A stretch of DNA of 64,000 bases, taken from positions 36,991 to 100,990 of the forward strand of contig JAKPXD010000010.1 in the NCBI GenBank assembly GCA_029570385.1, written 5' to 3'. Below are positions 44,888-53,778 of this stretch, in pieces (positions within the stretch are counted from its first letter, which is position 1; the number at the start of each line of letters is the position of its first letter). The translations under genes and the position numbers were made by a program. Below the pieces are notes generated by a model that was not told the DNA's origin, made no database searches, and saw nothing but the letters and a program-made list of their open reading frames with translations. Source of the DNA: a bacterium. GTDB lineage: Bacteria; Patescibacteriota; Patescibacteriia; Patescibacteriales; Patescibacteriaceae.

Positions 44888-46192
44888 ATGGAGAAGATTG
44901 GTCGTTATCCAGAGCCATTTAATGTCCAAGAAAAACCACTGACGGAAAAATTAGAGACCACTAATAAGCAGGAGCAATCTGATTTATTAGATCAAGCTAT
45001 TTTTGCAATACAGCTTTTTCAAGCTGATCGTGAATATCAGTTAGCGGGCCAGGTCGGCAATCTGTCTGATAGTTTTGATAATTTTAAGCATTTTACTGAC
45101 GATCTGCAAACGGCTGCTCGTTTGGCAGCTGAAAAAAAACAAGACTCAAGTCAGACGGATATTATTTATCAAGGATATTTGAAGGAAATTGACAGGATTT
45201 ATCAAAGTTTACCAGCGTATCACCTTGATCAGGCTTATAATGAACAATATTTTCAAACCAGAAAATCGGAATTAACAGCCGTTACTAGTTTTATTAATGA
45301 GATTATCAGTAAAGCCAAGCAAGAGCGCCCCGAACTTTTTATTGATGATCGAAGCACCAATGAACGAGCCGGCCTTTTAGATTATAATTTATTACAACCA
45401 ACAATCATCAGTGGTCGTGAGCATAATCCTGTATTGGCTGAAATTTTAAAAAAGCAAGGAGTCAGCCCGTTAGATAATTTGTTACAGATTCATTTTCAAC
45501 CTCTGTTTAAACAAGAAGGGACTGGCAATCGCTTGGCTAAAATAAAAGATTCTTTGGCTGAATTAGCTAAAGTAATTGTTGATAAATATCCTCAAGTTCA
45601 AGGTGTCACTGGCACTTCTTGGCTTTTAGATAATGAAGCAGTTTGTCGATTAATTGGCTTTAAAGCCATCGGTCAAGTTGAGTATGGCAATTGGAATCAA
45701 TTAATTGATCACACTGGGCAAATCAATCAGGAGCGGCTGTCTCAGCTGGTTAAGACTGGCCATTTGCCAATGAAGAATGTAATCGGTTATATTAGCGTAG
45801 TGGATTTTTTGCAGAAATTTTTACCATCAGAGTACCGCGGGGTAGTTAATCTGGTAAAACTAGACTCCAATTGGGCCGAAGATTATAATAATTTTAAAAA
45901 TAATTTTCAAATTGAGAGGCAGCAATTATTAAAATTATTTATCGCTAACCAAATTAATAGTGAGGCCGAATTAAGACAACAGCTTGATCATTGCACCACT
46001 TTTAAAATGATTTTGAGTCAGGCTGGTGTTTTAGATGATTTTATTGAATTATTGGATAAGCATAATTATCAACTTAACCAAATAGAAAAAAATAGTCCGC
46101 AGGAGACTAAAATAATAGCGGAAAAAATTAATAATTTAATTGTTTTAAAGCAACAGAAAAAAGAAATTAGTTATCAAGTGGAAATTAATTAA
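44888..46192 (+). CDS. Hypothetical protein, 434 aa, predominantly helical
   Basis: Not recognised. Soluble: no signal peptide or membrane helix is evident. It is rich in Gln, Asn and Leu, with long helix-like stretches, an internal TGTSWLLDNEAVCRLIGFKA segment (about 238-257) that looks like the most ordered part, and charged coiled-coil-like ends. It follows alr by 4 bp and a membrane gene follows by 13 bp. Base composition is more AT-rich than its neighbours, which may mean faster evolution or later gain. Confidence 0.6.
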   Translation: MEKIGRYPEPFNVQEKPLTEKLETTNKQEQSDLLDQAIFAIQLFQADREYQLAGQVGNLSDSFDNFKHFTDDLQTAARLAAEKKQDSSQTDIIYQGYLKEIDRIYQSLPAYHLDQAYNEQYFQTRKSELTAVTSFINEIISKAKQERPELFIDDRSTNERAGLLDYNLLQPTIISGREHNPVLAEILKKQGVSPLDNLLQIHFQPLFKQEGTGNRLAKIKDSLAELAKVIVDKYPQVQGVTGTSWLLDNEAVCRLIGFKAIGQVEYGNWNQLIDHTGQINQERLSQLVKTGHLPMKNVIGYISVVDFLQKFLPSEYRGVVNLVKLDSNWAEDYNNFKNNFQIERQQLLKLFIANQINSEAELRQQLDHCTTFKMILSQAGVLDDFIELLDKHNYQLNQIEKNSPQETKIIAEKINNLIVLKQQKKEISYQVEIN

Positions 46193-46205
46193 CTAGTTTA
46201 AAAAT

Positions 46206-47117
46206 ATGTCAGCCAAGTTAACTAATAATCAATTGCCGAAGTTTGGTTTTTTTTATTTATTATCGCTAATTTCTCTAATCTTTACCGCTATTCCGGCCGG
46301 ATTAGTCGCTTTTCAGCTAATTAACAAATGGCTGCCCGATCCGCTGAGCGGCTATACAGTCAGCTATACTTCCAGCAGCTTAAAATTTGGTTTAGCAGCG
46401 CTATTAATTGCCGTACCGGTTTATTTTTGGACTAATCATCAAATCAATCGCGGTCTTTTAAAAAAAGAATTAGATCGTCGAGCTGATTTGCGGCGGTGGT
46501 TGATTTATTTTATTTTATTGGTAACAGCCGTGGTCATGTTGAGCTGGTTGATTGCTATTTTTTATCGTTATTTAGATGGTGAATTAACCGGCCAATTTTT
46601 GGCTAAGTCAGCTGTGGCTATTATTATCGCCGCCGTCATATTTTTGTTCTATCGCTATGATTTACGTCGCGACCCTAAAAAAGCCAGTGATGCTCGCTAT
46701 CTGCGCTGGTTTGCCTGGCCGGTTATTATTATGTTGGTTATTTTATTTATCAGCGGTTTTATGATTGCCGAAAGCCCAAAACAGGCGCGTCAGCGTCGCT
46801 ATGATGAAAAGCTAATCGGCAATTTTTATCAAATTGATAGCGTTTTAAGTACTTATTATCAGCATAATAATCGTTTGCCCGATAGTTTGGATGAATTATT
46901 GTCGACGCCATATTTTTTAGATCGTCAAGCTTTGCAAGCCAGTGATGGTCAAAAGATTAGCTATAAGCCGCTCGGTGGCGCCAAGTATCAGCTATGCGCC
47001 ACCTGGCAGACCAGTAATTTGGACAATAACGATGGTGTCCGAACTATTGGTATTGAAAAATGGCCGCACCAGAGCGGTTGGCAGTGCTTGGAACAAACTA
47101 TCTGGAGTGATGTTTAA
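46206..47117 (+). CDS. DUF5671-like membrane protein with pilin-like C-terminal domain, 303 aa
   Basis: Five to six hydrophobic helices in the first 190 residues, beginning PKFGFFYLLSLISLIFTAIP, resemble the DUF5671 family I associate with Patescibacteria. After the last helix, residues 205-295 resemble the globular part of pseudopilins (IDSVLSTYYQHNNRLPDSLD and the segment ending YQLCATW). The combination suggests a membrane sensor or assembly protein; the function is unknown. It is followed by the D,D-peptidase gene. Confidence 0.6.
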   Translation: MSAKLTNNQLPKFGFFYLLSLISLIFTAIPAGLVAFQLINKWLPDPLSGYTVSYTSSSLKFGLAALLIAVPVYFWTNHQINRGLLKKELDRRADLRRWLIYFILLVTAVVMLSWLIAIFYRYLDGELTGQFLAKSAVAIIIAAVIFLFYRYDLRRDPKKASDARYLRWFAWPVIIMLVILFISGFMIAESPKQARQRRYDEKLIGNFYQIDSVLSTYYQHNNRLPDSLDELLSTPYFLDRQALQASDGQKISYKPLGGAKYQLCATWQTSNLDNNDGVRTIGIEKWPHQSGWQCLEQTIWSDV

Positions 47118-47150
47118 GAAACTATTGACGTTTGTTCGTTGCAGTCAAGC

Positions 47151-48035
47151 ATGTCGGTTCAGCGCATCACCATTATTTTGTTATTTAACCTAACTTTGTG
47201 GTTAGGGACTGGTTGGTGGTCAGCGCAACAATCAGCCGCTCCGGATGTGCCTCAGTTTGTTTGGCCAAATCGTTGGCCAGAAATTAAGGTGTGGCCGGCC
47301 AGCAGCACGGTTGTCTGGTCGCCGCAACAGGGGAAATTAATCAGTCAGAATAGTCAGCAATTAAGACCAATCGCCAGCTTAAGCAAGATGGTAACAGCTT
47401 TGGTGGTGTTGGGCGAAAAACCGCAGTGGTCAGCTTCGTATACTTTAAAGAATGAAGATCAGCGTTATGGCAATATCGTTTACCTCTATCCTGGCGAAAC
47501 TGTAACCATTAAAGATTTATGGCAAGCTAGTTTAATGGCTTCCGATAATACCGCTACTCAGGCTTTGATTCGGGCTGTCGGTTTGAGTGATGATCAATAT
47601 CGGCAGAAAGTGACCGAACTGGCTGGACGGCTGCAAATTAGTGATTTGCAGATTAAAGAACCAACCGGCTTAAATCCCGATAATCAAGCTAGCGCTATGG
47701 CTATTGCTCAGATTACCAATGAAGCTCTCAATCAACCGGAGATTCAACAGTCAGCTTTGCTTGATCGCTATACATTCACCACCAAGTCCGGCCGACAGCA
47801 GTTGATTACTAATACTGATGGTTTTGTTCGCGGTTCAGCCGTTTTGCCGTCAGATTGGCAGATTGAGGGCGGTAAAACCGGCTATATTGATGAGGCCGGT
47901 TATTGTTTTGCAGCTTTGTGGAAGAATTCTGCTGATCAGCAATTGGTTAGTGTTGTATTGGGGGCACCGACCAAAGAGGGGAGATTCACCATTACCAAGG
48001 CGCTAGTGGATTATGTTCAACAAAAATATTATTAG
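47151..48035 (+). CDS. D-alanyl-D-alanine carboxypeptidase/endopeptidase (S11 family)
   Basis: Penicillin-binding protein acting on peptidoglycan stem peptides. An N-terminal signal or anchor segment (about residues 5-22) precedes the three active-site motifs: SLSK (SxxK, in IASLSKMVTALVV), SDN (MASDNTATQ) and KTG (GGKTGYIDEAG). The start is ATG 47151; an upstream TTG overlaps nothing useful. At 295 aa it lacks the C-terminal domain of DacA, closer to PbpG/DacC-like catalytic cores. Confidence 0.93.
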   Translation: MSVQRITIILLFNLTLWLGTGWWSAQQSAAPDVPQFVWPNRWPEIKVWPASSTVVWSPQQGKLISQNSQQLRPIASLSKMVTALVVLGEKPQWSASYTLKNEDQRYGNIVYLYPGETVTIKDLWQASLMASDNTATQALIRAVGLSDDQYRQKVTELAGRLQISDLQIKEPTGLNPDNQASAMAIAQITNEALNQPEIQQSALLDRYTFTTKSGRQQLITNTDGFVRGSAVLPSDWQIEGGKTGYIDEAGYCFAALWKNSADQQLVSVVLGAPTKEGRFTITKALVDYVQQKYY

Positions 48036-48040
48036 CTAGC

Positions 48041-48068
48041 TGGTCAAATTGTTGAACTGTGATAAAAT
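48041..48068 (+). promoter_or_regulatory. Putative promoter of tpiA
   Basis: TGGTCA (48041-48046), 16 bp, extended -10 TGA-TAAAAT (48060-48068). Confidence 0.4.
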
Positions 48069-48088
48069 ATTAAAAATAGATATTCAAT

Positions 48089-48832
48089 ATGAAAAAATTA
48101 ATTATCGGTAATTGGAAAATGGCCCTGGGCTATCAACAAAGCCTGGAGTTAGCTGAAAATTTAGTGCTGAGCCAGCCGCCGCGGCCGTTATTGGCTGAGG
48201 TCGTAGTTTGTCCCAGCCCGGTAGCTATCTCGTCGGTTGCGAATATTTTAGAGGGCACGGCCATTTTTTGGGGCGCTCAAGATGCCGCTGAGCAAACACC
48301 CGGCGCTTTGACTGGTGAAACCAGTTTGGAGAGTTTGGTTGAGCTGGATTGTCGTTTTATTTTGCTGGGTCACAGCGAGCGGCGCCAGTTTTTTAATGAA
48401 ACTGATGCTATTATTAATGCGAAGCTGCGAGCCGTTATTGAACGAACAACGATCAAGCCAGTGGTTTGTCTGGGTGAAGATTTAGCTACTCGCCAATTTG
48501 GTCAGGCCGAAGAGAAAGTTAGTCGGCAGTTGCAGGCTGTTTTGGCTGGAATTATTCTACCGGCTGATCGCGAATTAATTATCGCTTATGAACCGATTTG
48601 GGCTATTGGCACCGGCCAGACTAGCACTCCCGAACAGGCGCAAGCCATGCATCAATTTATTCGTCAAGAATTAGAGCAATTGGGCTATCCCAATAACCGT
48701 TTGCTTTATGGCGGCAGCGTTAAACCGGATAATGCCGCCAGTTTGCTAGCGATGCCGGATATTGACGGCCTGCTGGTTGGTGGCGCCAGTTTGACCGCTG
48801 ACAGTTTTTGGCCCATCGTTTTTGCTCAATAA
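48089..48832 (+). CDS. tpiA: Triosephosphate isomerase
   Basis: Interconverts dihydroxyacetone phosphate and glyceraldehyde-3-phosphate. Catalytic pieces are IGNWKMAL (Asn, Lys), LLGHSERRQFF (His), AYEPIWAIGTG (Glu) and loop-region LLYGGSVKPDN. The length of 247 aa is normal. Followed 3 bp later by the TPR protein. Confidence 0.97.
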   Translation: MKKLIIGNWKMALGYQQSLELAENLVLSQPPRPLLAEVVVCPSPVAISSVANILEGTAIFWGAQDAAEQTPGALTGETSLESLVELDCRFILLGHSERRQFFNETDAIINAKLRAVIERTTIKPVVCLGEDLATRQFGQAEEKVSRQLQAVLAGIILPADRELIIAYEPIWAIGTGQTSTPEQAQAMHQFIRQELEQLGYPNNRLLYGGSVKPDNAASLLAMPDIDGLLVGGASLTADSFWPIVFAQ

Positions 48833-48835
48833 TTT

Positions 48836-49669
48836 ATGTTATTATTTTGGCTTAGTCTTATTTTAGTAGCGGTTGCTTTAACAGTTTTGTTTTTTATTTT
48901 TTTCCATAAGATGCCGCTGCTAGCTAATATTGATATTGCCAATTTACCGGCCGAACGCGAAGCCGCCAAAAAACAGGCGATTATTGATGAACGGATTCGT
49001 CGCCAATTGGCCCGACATGGCTGGTGGTGGCGTAATTTACTAGGACCATTTTATCAGCGCTTAAAAAATCTTTTTTGGCGCGGTTACGGCCAATTGCAAA
49101 AACTAGATCGTCAACACCTCAAAGCTCGTCTGCAAGCTCAGGGTTTGAATTGGCAGCGGGCCAAACAGTTATTAGCCGACGCTGAAGAGGCTTTAAAAAA
49201 TAATGATTTAGTTCAAGCTGAGAAATTGGCGGTTGAGTCGCTTGAGCTAGATAAAAGCCAACTTGATAGTTTTATTATTTTAGCTGAGATTTATCAAGAA
49301 CAGAAAAAATACCAAGAAGCGGAAGAAACTTGGATTTATGCTATCAAGCGCTTGAGTCAGAAGTATCGGGCTGATCAATCGCGCGGCCGGCAAGAGGAAG
49401 CTCGGGAAACCGGCCGGCGGCTGGCTGAATATCAATATAGTCTAGGGCAGCTATATCTACGCCAAGATAATCCTGATCGCGCCGACTACTATTTAAAGCA
49501 GGCTTTAAAGATTGAACCGAAGAATCCGCGTTATCTTGACACACTGTTGGAAATTAGTATAATTAGAAAAGATCGCGTTACTGCGGTATTAATTTTTGGT
49601 ACTTTATCTGAGGTCGACCCTAGCAATGCCGGTCTGGCCGAGTATCAAGAAAAAATCCGTCAATTATAA
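48836..49669 (+). CDS. Membrane-anchored TPR-repeat protein, 277 aa
   Basis: An N-terminal hydrophobic segment (about residues 1-25) is followed by a basic linker and several tetratricopeptide repeats: about 104-168 (ADAEEALKNNDLVQAEKLAV, ILAEIYQEQKKYQEAEETW) and about 196-270 (YSLGQLYLRQDNPDRADYYL). TPR arrays bind partner proteins, here probably on the cytoplasmic side. No specific partner is visible. It shares an operon with tpiA. Confidence 0.8.
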   Translation: MLLFWLSLILVAVALTVLFFIFFHKMPLLANIDIANLPAEREAAKKQAIIDERIRRQLARHGWWWRNLLGPFYQRLKNLFWRGYGQLQKLDRQHLKARLQAQGLNWQRAKQLLADAEEALKNNDLVQAEKLAVESLELDKSQLDSFIILAEIYQEQKKYQEAEETWIYAIKRLSQKYRADQSRGRQEEARETGRRLAEYQYSLGQLYLRQDNPDRADYYLKQALKIEPKNPRYLDTLLEISIIRKDRVTAVLIFGTLSEVDPSNAGLAEYQEKIRQL

Positions 49670-49675
49670 TATCGC

Positions 49676-49748
<73 letters not shown>

Positions 49749-49757
49749 CCCCTTAAG

Positions 49758-49780
49758 ACAAGCTGTCACAGCTTGTTTTT
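49758..49780 (+). terminator. Terminator after tRNA-Thr(GGT)
   Basis: ACAAGCT (49758-49764) pairs with AGCTTGT (49770-49776) around GTCAC, followed by TTTT. Confidence 0.75.
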
Positions 49781-49794
49781 AAAAATTAGCGCCT

Positions 49795-51564
49795 GTGTCA
49801 ACCATTATCTTATTTTTTACTGCCGCTATTTGGGCTTATGTCGGCCACTTAGCTACCTTTCAGTGGACCGGACTCGGATTGACTCGCTGGTCTTATATTC
49901 CGGACTTAGCCGCTTTAATATTGCTAGTTATCATTCGGCAGCCGTTTTGTCGCCGCCGTGGCTGGTTGATTATTGAGCAAGGCTTGCTAGCTACTTATTT
50001 TTATCTTAGTCAGATTATTAAATTGCGCTTTTTTGGTTGGCCATTAATGCCCAGTGATTTTTCGGCGGCTGCTAGTTTTTGGCGAATTTTAGGCGATATT
50101 AATCCTTGGTGGCAGATCGCGTTAATTGGGCCACTGGTTTTGTGGCTAAGTTTAATTATTATCAATTGGCGCTGGCCGCGGCCGCAGATCTGGTTTCGCT
50201 TAGGTTTGGCTAGCTTGGTATTGATTACTATTTTTCAATATCCAGCCCGACCGTTAGCCGCCCTAGATAAGCTGTTTGGTAATTCCTATTGGGATCAGAA
50301 AACTAATTATGCCCAACGCGGCCCTTGGTTGTATTTATTACAAGAGAGTTGGCGACAACAATTAGCCTTTCAGCTGCCGAGTCGGATTGAAGTGGAACAG
50401 GCGGCGGCCCAACTGGATTATCGGCCAATTTCTACAGTAACCACCGGCAGTTCTACTCCCAATATTTATTTTATTGTTGTCGAATCTTTGTGGCAGCCAG
50501 ATTTGCCAGCCGTGCAATTTAATCGTTCACCCTGGGCCGATAACTGGCAACAGCAAGCCAATTTAGGTTTAGGTCAGGCTCTTAGTCCAACTTTTGGCGG
50601 CAAGACAGCTAACGCCGAATTTGAGCTACTCTGCGGTTGGCCCAATGTTCAGGCGGGTATGATTTTTAATGGCGGTATTAAACAATCGGTGCCATGTCTG
50701 CCTAATTATTTAAAGCAATTAGGCTACCGGACCGTGGCCTTTCACGCCAATGTACCGGCTTTTTGGAACCGACACAATATTTACCCATTGCTCGGCTTTG
50801 ATCATTTTTATAGTCTAGCTGATTATCGTCAGGACGATATGAATGACGAATTTATGGCTGATAGTAGTTTTTATCAACAAACTTTAGATAAGATTAAGGC
50901 TCAAGATCAAAGCCAGCCCAGCTTTAATTATTTATTGACTTATTCCAATCATTTAGGTTATCCGCTTAATGCCAACCGGCCGGCGATTATTAGTACTACC
51001 CCAGCCATTGCCGCTGTGGCTGAACGCTATTTTAATTCCCTCTATTATACTACCAAGGAATTGGCGGAGTTTTTAGAACAACTCCACCAGATTGACCCGG
51101 CCGCCGTTGTAATGGTTGTTGGCGATCATTGGCCATTTTTGGGTGATGATAATATTGGCTATCGTCAAGGTGGTTGGTGGCCGGATGGTCAGTTGAGCGC
51201 CCAGCAGATTTGGCAGCGATCCATAACGCCGCTATGGGCTCGCCAGGCTAATGATTATTGGCTAAAAGATCGACAGTTAGCTTTTTATCAATTGCCTGAT
51301 GCGCTTTGGCAACAGCTGGGTTTTGGTAATAGCCCATTTGCCACCTGGTCGGCTAGTTTGAACGCCAACTGGCGGCCATTAGATTCACTGGGCGAACCCG
51401 GAGTAATTAAAAATCAAGAAGGAGATTATCAGTTTTGTTATCCTGGGGCTAACGATGATCAATGCTCAATAATTAATCATCAACATCAGGCGACTCGAAC
51501 CTTAATTTTAGATATTTTTCGCGGTCGACAAGATAGTCAAATTAGCATTGACGAGGCTGGTTGA
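49795..51564 (+). CDS. LTA synthase-like sulfatase-fold membrane protein
   Basis: About five membrane helices (residues 1-150) are followed by an extracytoplasmic alkaline-phosphatase-superfamily domain like LtaS/OpgB phosphoglycerol transferases. Candidate catalytic features are the metal-binding Glu in FIVVESLW, the nucleophile Thr in FGGKTANAEFELL, the FHANVPAFWNR segment and the metal pair in VVGDHWPF. Such enzymes transfer glycerol phosphate or phosphoethanolamine to cell-wall polymers or lipids. The start is a GTG. The polymer made by this organism is unknown. Confidence 0.88.
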   Translation: MSTIILFFTAAIWAYVGHLATFQWTGLGLTRWSYIPDLAALILLVIIRQPFCRRRGWLIIEQGLLATYFYLSQIIKLRFFGWPLMPSDFSAAASFWRILGDINPWWQIALIGPLVLWLSLIIINWRWPRPQIWFRLGLASLVLITIFQYPARPLAALDKLFGNSYWDQKTNYAQRGPWLYLLQESWRQQLAFQLPSRIEVEQAAAQLDYRPISTVTTGSSTPNIYFIVVESLWQPDLPAVQFNRSPWADNWQQQANLGLGQALSPTFGGKTANAEFELLCGWPNVQAGMIFNGGIKQSVPCLPNYLKQLGYRTVAFHANVPAFWNRHNIYPLLGFDHFYSLADYRQDDMNDEFMADSSFYQQTLDKIKAQDQSQPSFNYLLTYSNHLGYPLNANRPAIISTTPAIAAVAERYFNSLYYTTKELAEFLEQLHQIDPAAVVMVVGDHWPFLGDDNIGYRQGGWWPDGQLSAQQIWQRSITPLWARQANDYWLKDRQLAFYQLPDALWQQLGFGNSPFATWSASLNANWRPLDSLGEPGVIKNQEGDYQFCYPGANDDQCSIINHQHQATRTLILDIFRGRQDSQISIDEAG

Positions 51565-51584
51565 TTATGCTAATTTAGGGATAC

Positions 51585-51605
51585 GGCGTTAACGCCTAAT
51601 TTTTT
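51585..51605 (+). terminator. Possible terminator upstream of tRNA-Tyr
   Basis: GGCG (51585-51588) and CGCC (51593-51596) pair around TTAA, with outer TTAGG/CCTAA complementarity and a T6 tract (51600-51605). Confidence 0.5.
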
Positions 51606-51691
51606 GGGTCGGTACCAAAGCGGTCAACTGGGGCAGACTGTAAATCTGCTGGCTTATGTCTTCGTAGGTTCGAATCCTACCCGGCCCACCA
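51606..51691 (+). tRNA. tRNA-Tyr (anticodon GTA)
   Basis: Class II tRNA. Acceptor GGGTCGG/CCGGCCC, anticodon loop CTGTAAA between GCAGA and TCTGC, a long variable arm, T arm GTAGG-TTCGAAT-CCTAC. Discriminator A and encoded CCA. Confidence 0.95.
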
Positions 51692-51723
51692 TTTAATTCT
51701 CATTTATTATTAAGTTTATTTTT

Positions 51724-52257
51724 ATGTCAAAATTAGGACCCAAAACCGCAAAAAATCTCCAAGATGCTCTTGCCGGCGAAGCAATAGCCCGCAATAAATA
51801 TAATTTTTTCGCCTCAGTCGCTCGCAAGGCCGGTTATGTCCAAATTGCCAATATTTTTGAAGAAACGGCCAATAATGAAAAAGAGCATGCTAAATTATGG
51901 GCCAAAGCGCTGGGTTTAATTGGCGATACTGCGGTCAATCTGCAGGCGGCGATTAGCGGTGAGAATTATGAAAATCAGATTATGTATCCGAAAATGGCAG
52001 AAGAAGCGGAAGAAGAAGGCGAGAGTGAGCTGGCTGAGGCTTTTCGCAGAGTCGGTGAAGCGGAAAAAGCCCATGAAGCCCGCTATCGCCAGTTGCTGAT
52101 TAATTTAAATAATGACAAGGTCTTTAAGAAAGATCAGCCGGTTCGTTGGAAATGCAATAATTGTGGTTATATCCATGAAGGTTTAGAAGCGCCAGAAGAA
52201 TGCCCAGCTTGCCAGCATCCGCGAGCTTATTTTGAAATCTTTGCAGAAACTTACTAA
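51724..52257 (+). CDS. rbr: Rubrerythrin
   Basis: Non-haem di-iron peroxidase that removes H2O2. The ferritin-like four-helix domain (residues 1-135) has iron ligand motifs LAGEAIARNKY, EETANNEKEHA and GEAEKAHEARY. A C-terminal rubredoxin-like domain has CNNCGYIHEG and CPACQHPRAYF. The length of 177 aa is normal. It is followed 10 bp later by superoxide reductase. Confidence 0.95.
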   Translation: MSKLGPKTAKNLQDALAGEAIARNKYNFFASVARKAGYVQIANIFEETANNEKEHAKLWAKALGLIGDTAVNLQAAISGENYENQIMYPKMAEEAEEEGESELAEAFRRVGEAEKAHEARYRQLLINLNNDKVFKKDQPVRWKCNNCGYIHEGLEAPEECPACQHPRAYFEIFAETY

Positions 52258-52267
52258 TATTATTGAT

Positions 52268-52648
52268 ATGACTGAATTGCGCCAAGTTTATCGCTGCAAT
52301 ATCTGCGGCAATATCATTGAAGTTCGCCAGACCGGCGGCGGTGAATTAGTTTGTTGCGGCCAGCCGATGGAATTATTAGTGCCCAATACGATTGATGCTA
52401 GTCAAGAAAAACATGTGCCGGTCATTACAGCTGTTGATGGCGGTATTAAAGTGACAGTCGGCCTTGAAGCGCATCCGATGGAAGCGACCCATTATATTAA
52501 GTGGATTGAGTATATTGTTGGCGCTACCAGCTATTTTCAAGAATTATTGCCTGGTCAGGCGCCAGAAGCCCTGTTCGCCGGCGCGCCCATCGGCGGGCAA
52601 GCCCGTTGCTATTGCAATATTCATAGCCATTGGGCTAGTATGAAGTAA
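52268..52648 (+). CDS. dfx: Desulfoferrodoxin-type superoxide reductase
   Basis: Reduces superoxide to H2O2 without making O2. The N-terminal rubredoxin-like centre has YRCNICGNIIEV and VCCGQPM. The catalytic iron site has EKHVPVI, EAHPMEATHYIKWIEY and CYCNIHSHW (His and Cys ligands). The length is 126 aa from ATG 52268. With rubrerythrin it forms a two-step superoxide to water route. Confidence 0.95.
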   Translation: MTELRQVYRCNICGNIIEVRQTGGGELVCCGQPMELLVPNTIDASQEKHVPVITAVDGGIKVTVGLEAHPMEATHYIKWIEYIVGATSYFQELLPGQAPEALFAGAPIGGQARCYCNIHSHWASMK

Positions 52649-52677
52649 ATTTTAGTTAAGCAGATAATCATCCGTTT

Positions 52678-52833
52678 ATGTCTCAAGATAATATGATCAA
52701 GCTGGAGTGCACGGTTTGCAAGTCAATCAACTACTTTTCTCACAAGAATAAGAAGGTGATTAAGGATCGCTTGGTAATGAAAAAGTATTGCCCCAAATGC
52801 AACCAGCACACCGAGCACAAAGAGACTAAGTAG
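52678..52833 (+). CDS. rpmG: Ribosomal protein L33, zinc-binding form
   Basis: 50S protein of 51 aa. Translation from ATG 52678 gives [20 protein letters not shown], then [20 protein letters not shown] and ending HKETK, with the L33 KKYCPKC motif. Cysteines 11, 14, 38 and 41 form a zinc ribbon (C+ form). It lies between superoxide reductase and tRNA-Trp. Confidence 0.93.
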   Translation: MSQDNMIKLECTVCKSINYFSHKNKKVIKDRLVMKKYCPKCNQHTEHKETK

Positions 52834-52858
52834 TTTCAGTCGGCCCTAGCGGCCTGCT

Positions 52859-52929
52859 GCGGGATTCGTATAGTGGTAGTACGGAGGTCTCCAAAACCTT
52901 TGGCGGGGGTTCGATTCCCTCATCCCGTG
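52859..52929 (+). tRNA. tRNA-Trp (anticodon CCA)
   Basis: Acceptor GCGGGAT/ATCCCGT, short D arm, anticodon stem GAGGT/ACCTT with loop CTCCAAA, and T arm with TTCGATT. Discriminator G; CCA not encoded. Confidence 0.93.
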
Positions 52930-52938
52930 CATTATTTC

Positions 52939-52968
52939 AACTAACCCTAAAATAGGGTTAGTTTTTGT
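52939..52968 (+). terminator. Terminator after tRNA-Trp
   Basis: AACTAACCCTA (52939-52949) pairs over 11 bp with TAGGGTTAGTT (52953-52963) around AAA, followed by Ts. Confidence 0.88.
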
Positions 52969-52996
52969 TGAGCCGTTTTTACTAACAGAATGTACG

Positions 52997-53005
52997 TGTT
53001 ATAAT
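52997..53005 (+). promoter_or_regulatory. Extended -10 promoter of the 194-aa gene
   Basis: TGT followed by TATAAT (53000-53005). A five-codon frame (ATG at 53018) lies near the predicted start site, before the main ATG at 53071. Confidence 0.45.
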
Positions 53006-53070
53006 GATAATATAAAAATGAACTACAAAACCTAGTAAAAAATTAAAAAAACCGCTCGGCAGTTATATTT

Positions 53071-53655
53071 ATGGAAAAATTGAATTTTTTACAGCCGCCT
53101 AATCAAGAAGTTATCCACTCCATTGAGAAAAAGATGGATGATTTTTTTGATCAGTTAGCGCCTGAAAATACTGATAATATTATTAAAATTAGCGCAGACC
53201 AGGTCAAGCATTTAGAGGCTGAAGGCATTAAGTTGGAAGCTTTCTTAGACCACATCTGTGCTAAGCATGGTTATTTAATGCATGGTTCACTAACTGAGAT
53301 TAAGGATAAATATTTAAAGTCTCAATTTGGCAAAGTTTTTGCTTCCAATAGATCGGCGATTGCTATTATGCGTTCAATTTACTCTAATCGTAATGTCAAT
53401 TTAGCGTATCCTTATCAATATAATGATCAACATCCATTAAAGTTAGTGGTCCATACTCCAGAGAATGGCCGATATATTAGCCAAGATAATGGTTTTATCT
53501 ATTTAGTTAAAAAAGATGGTTTTTTAAATGAACCGGCTGGTTCATGGCAATTTATTAGTCAATCGCCCGAAGTCAATTATTTTATAGTTGTGGAAACTAA
53601 AAGGGCCGACTTTAATTATCCAGTAGAATTTAAAAATGATTTAGACCAAGAATAG
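53071..53655 (+). CDS. Hypothetical protein, 194 aa
   Basis: Not recognised. Soluble, mixed alpha/beta, without signal peptide or membrane helix. The first 100 residues look helical and acidic (KKMDDFFDQLAPENTDNIIK), and the second half has strand-rich segments (HPLKLVVHTPENGRYISQDN). First gene of an accessory stretch with an AT-richer composition than the ribosomal block. No function is assigned. Confidence 0.6.
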   Translation: MEKLNFLQPPNQEVIHSIEKKMDDFFDQLAPENTDNIIKISADQVKHLEAEGIKLEAFLDHICAKHGYLMHGSLTEIKDKYLKSQFGKVFASNRSAIAIMRSIYSNRNVNLAYPYQYNDQHPLKLVVHTPENGRYISQDNGFIYLVKKDGFLNEPAGSWQFISQSPEVNYFIVVETKRADFNYPVEFKNDLDQE

Positions 53656-53778
53656 TCAAACCATCTGGATTGGCATCGTTTTTATGTTTGAGCAGAATAA
53701 ATAGTTGATCATTAAATAACCAAAAATTAACCATAAATTTATGGCTACCGATTTCTATCAACTTGATGATATTCCTGT

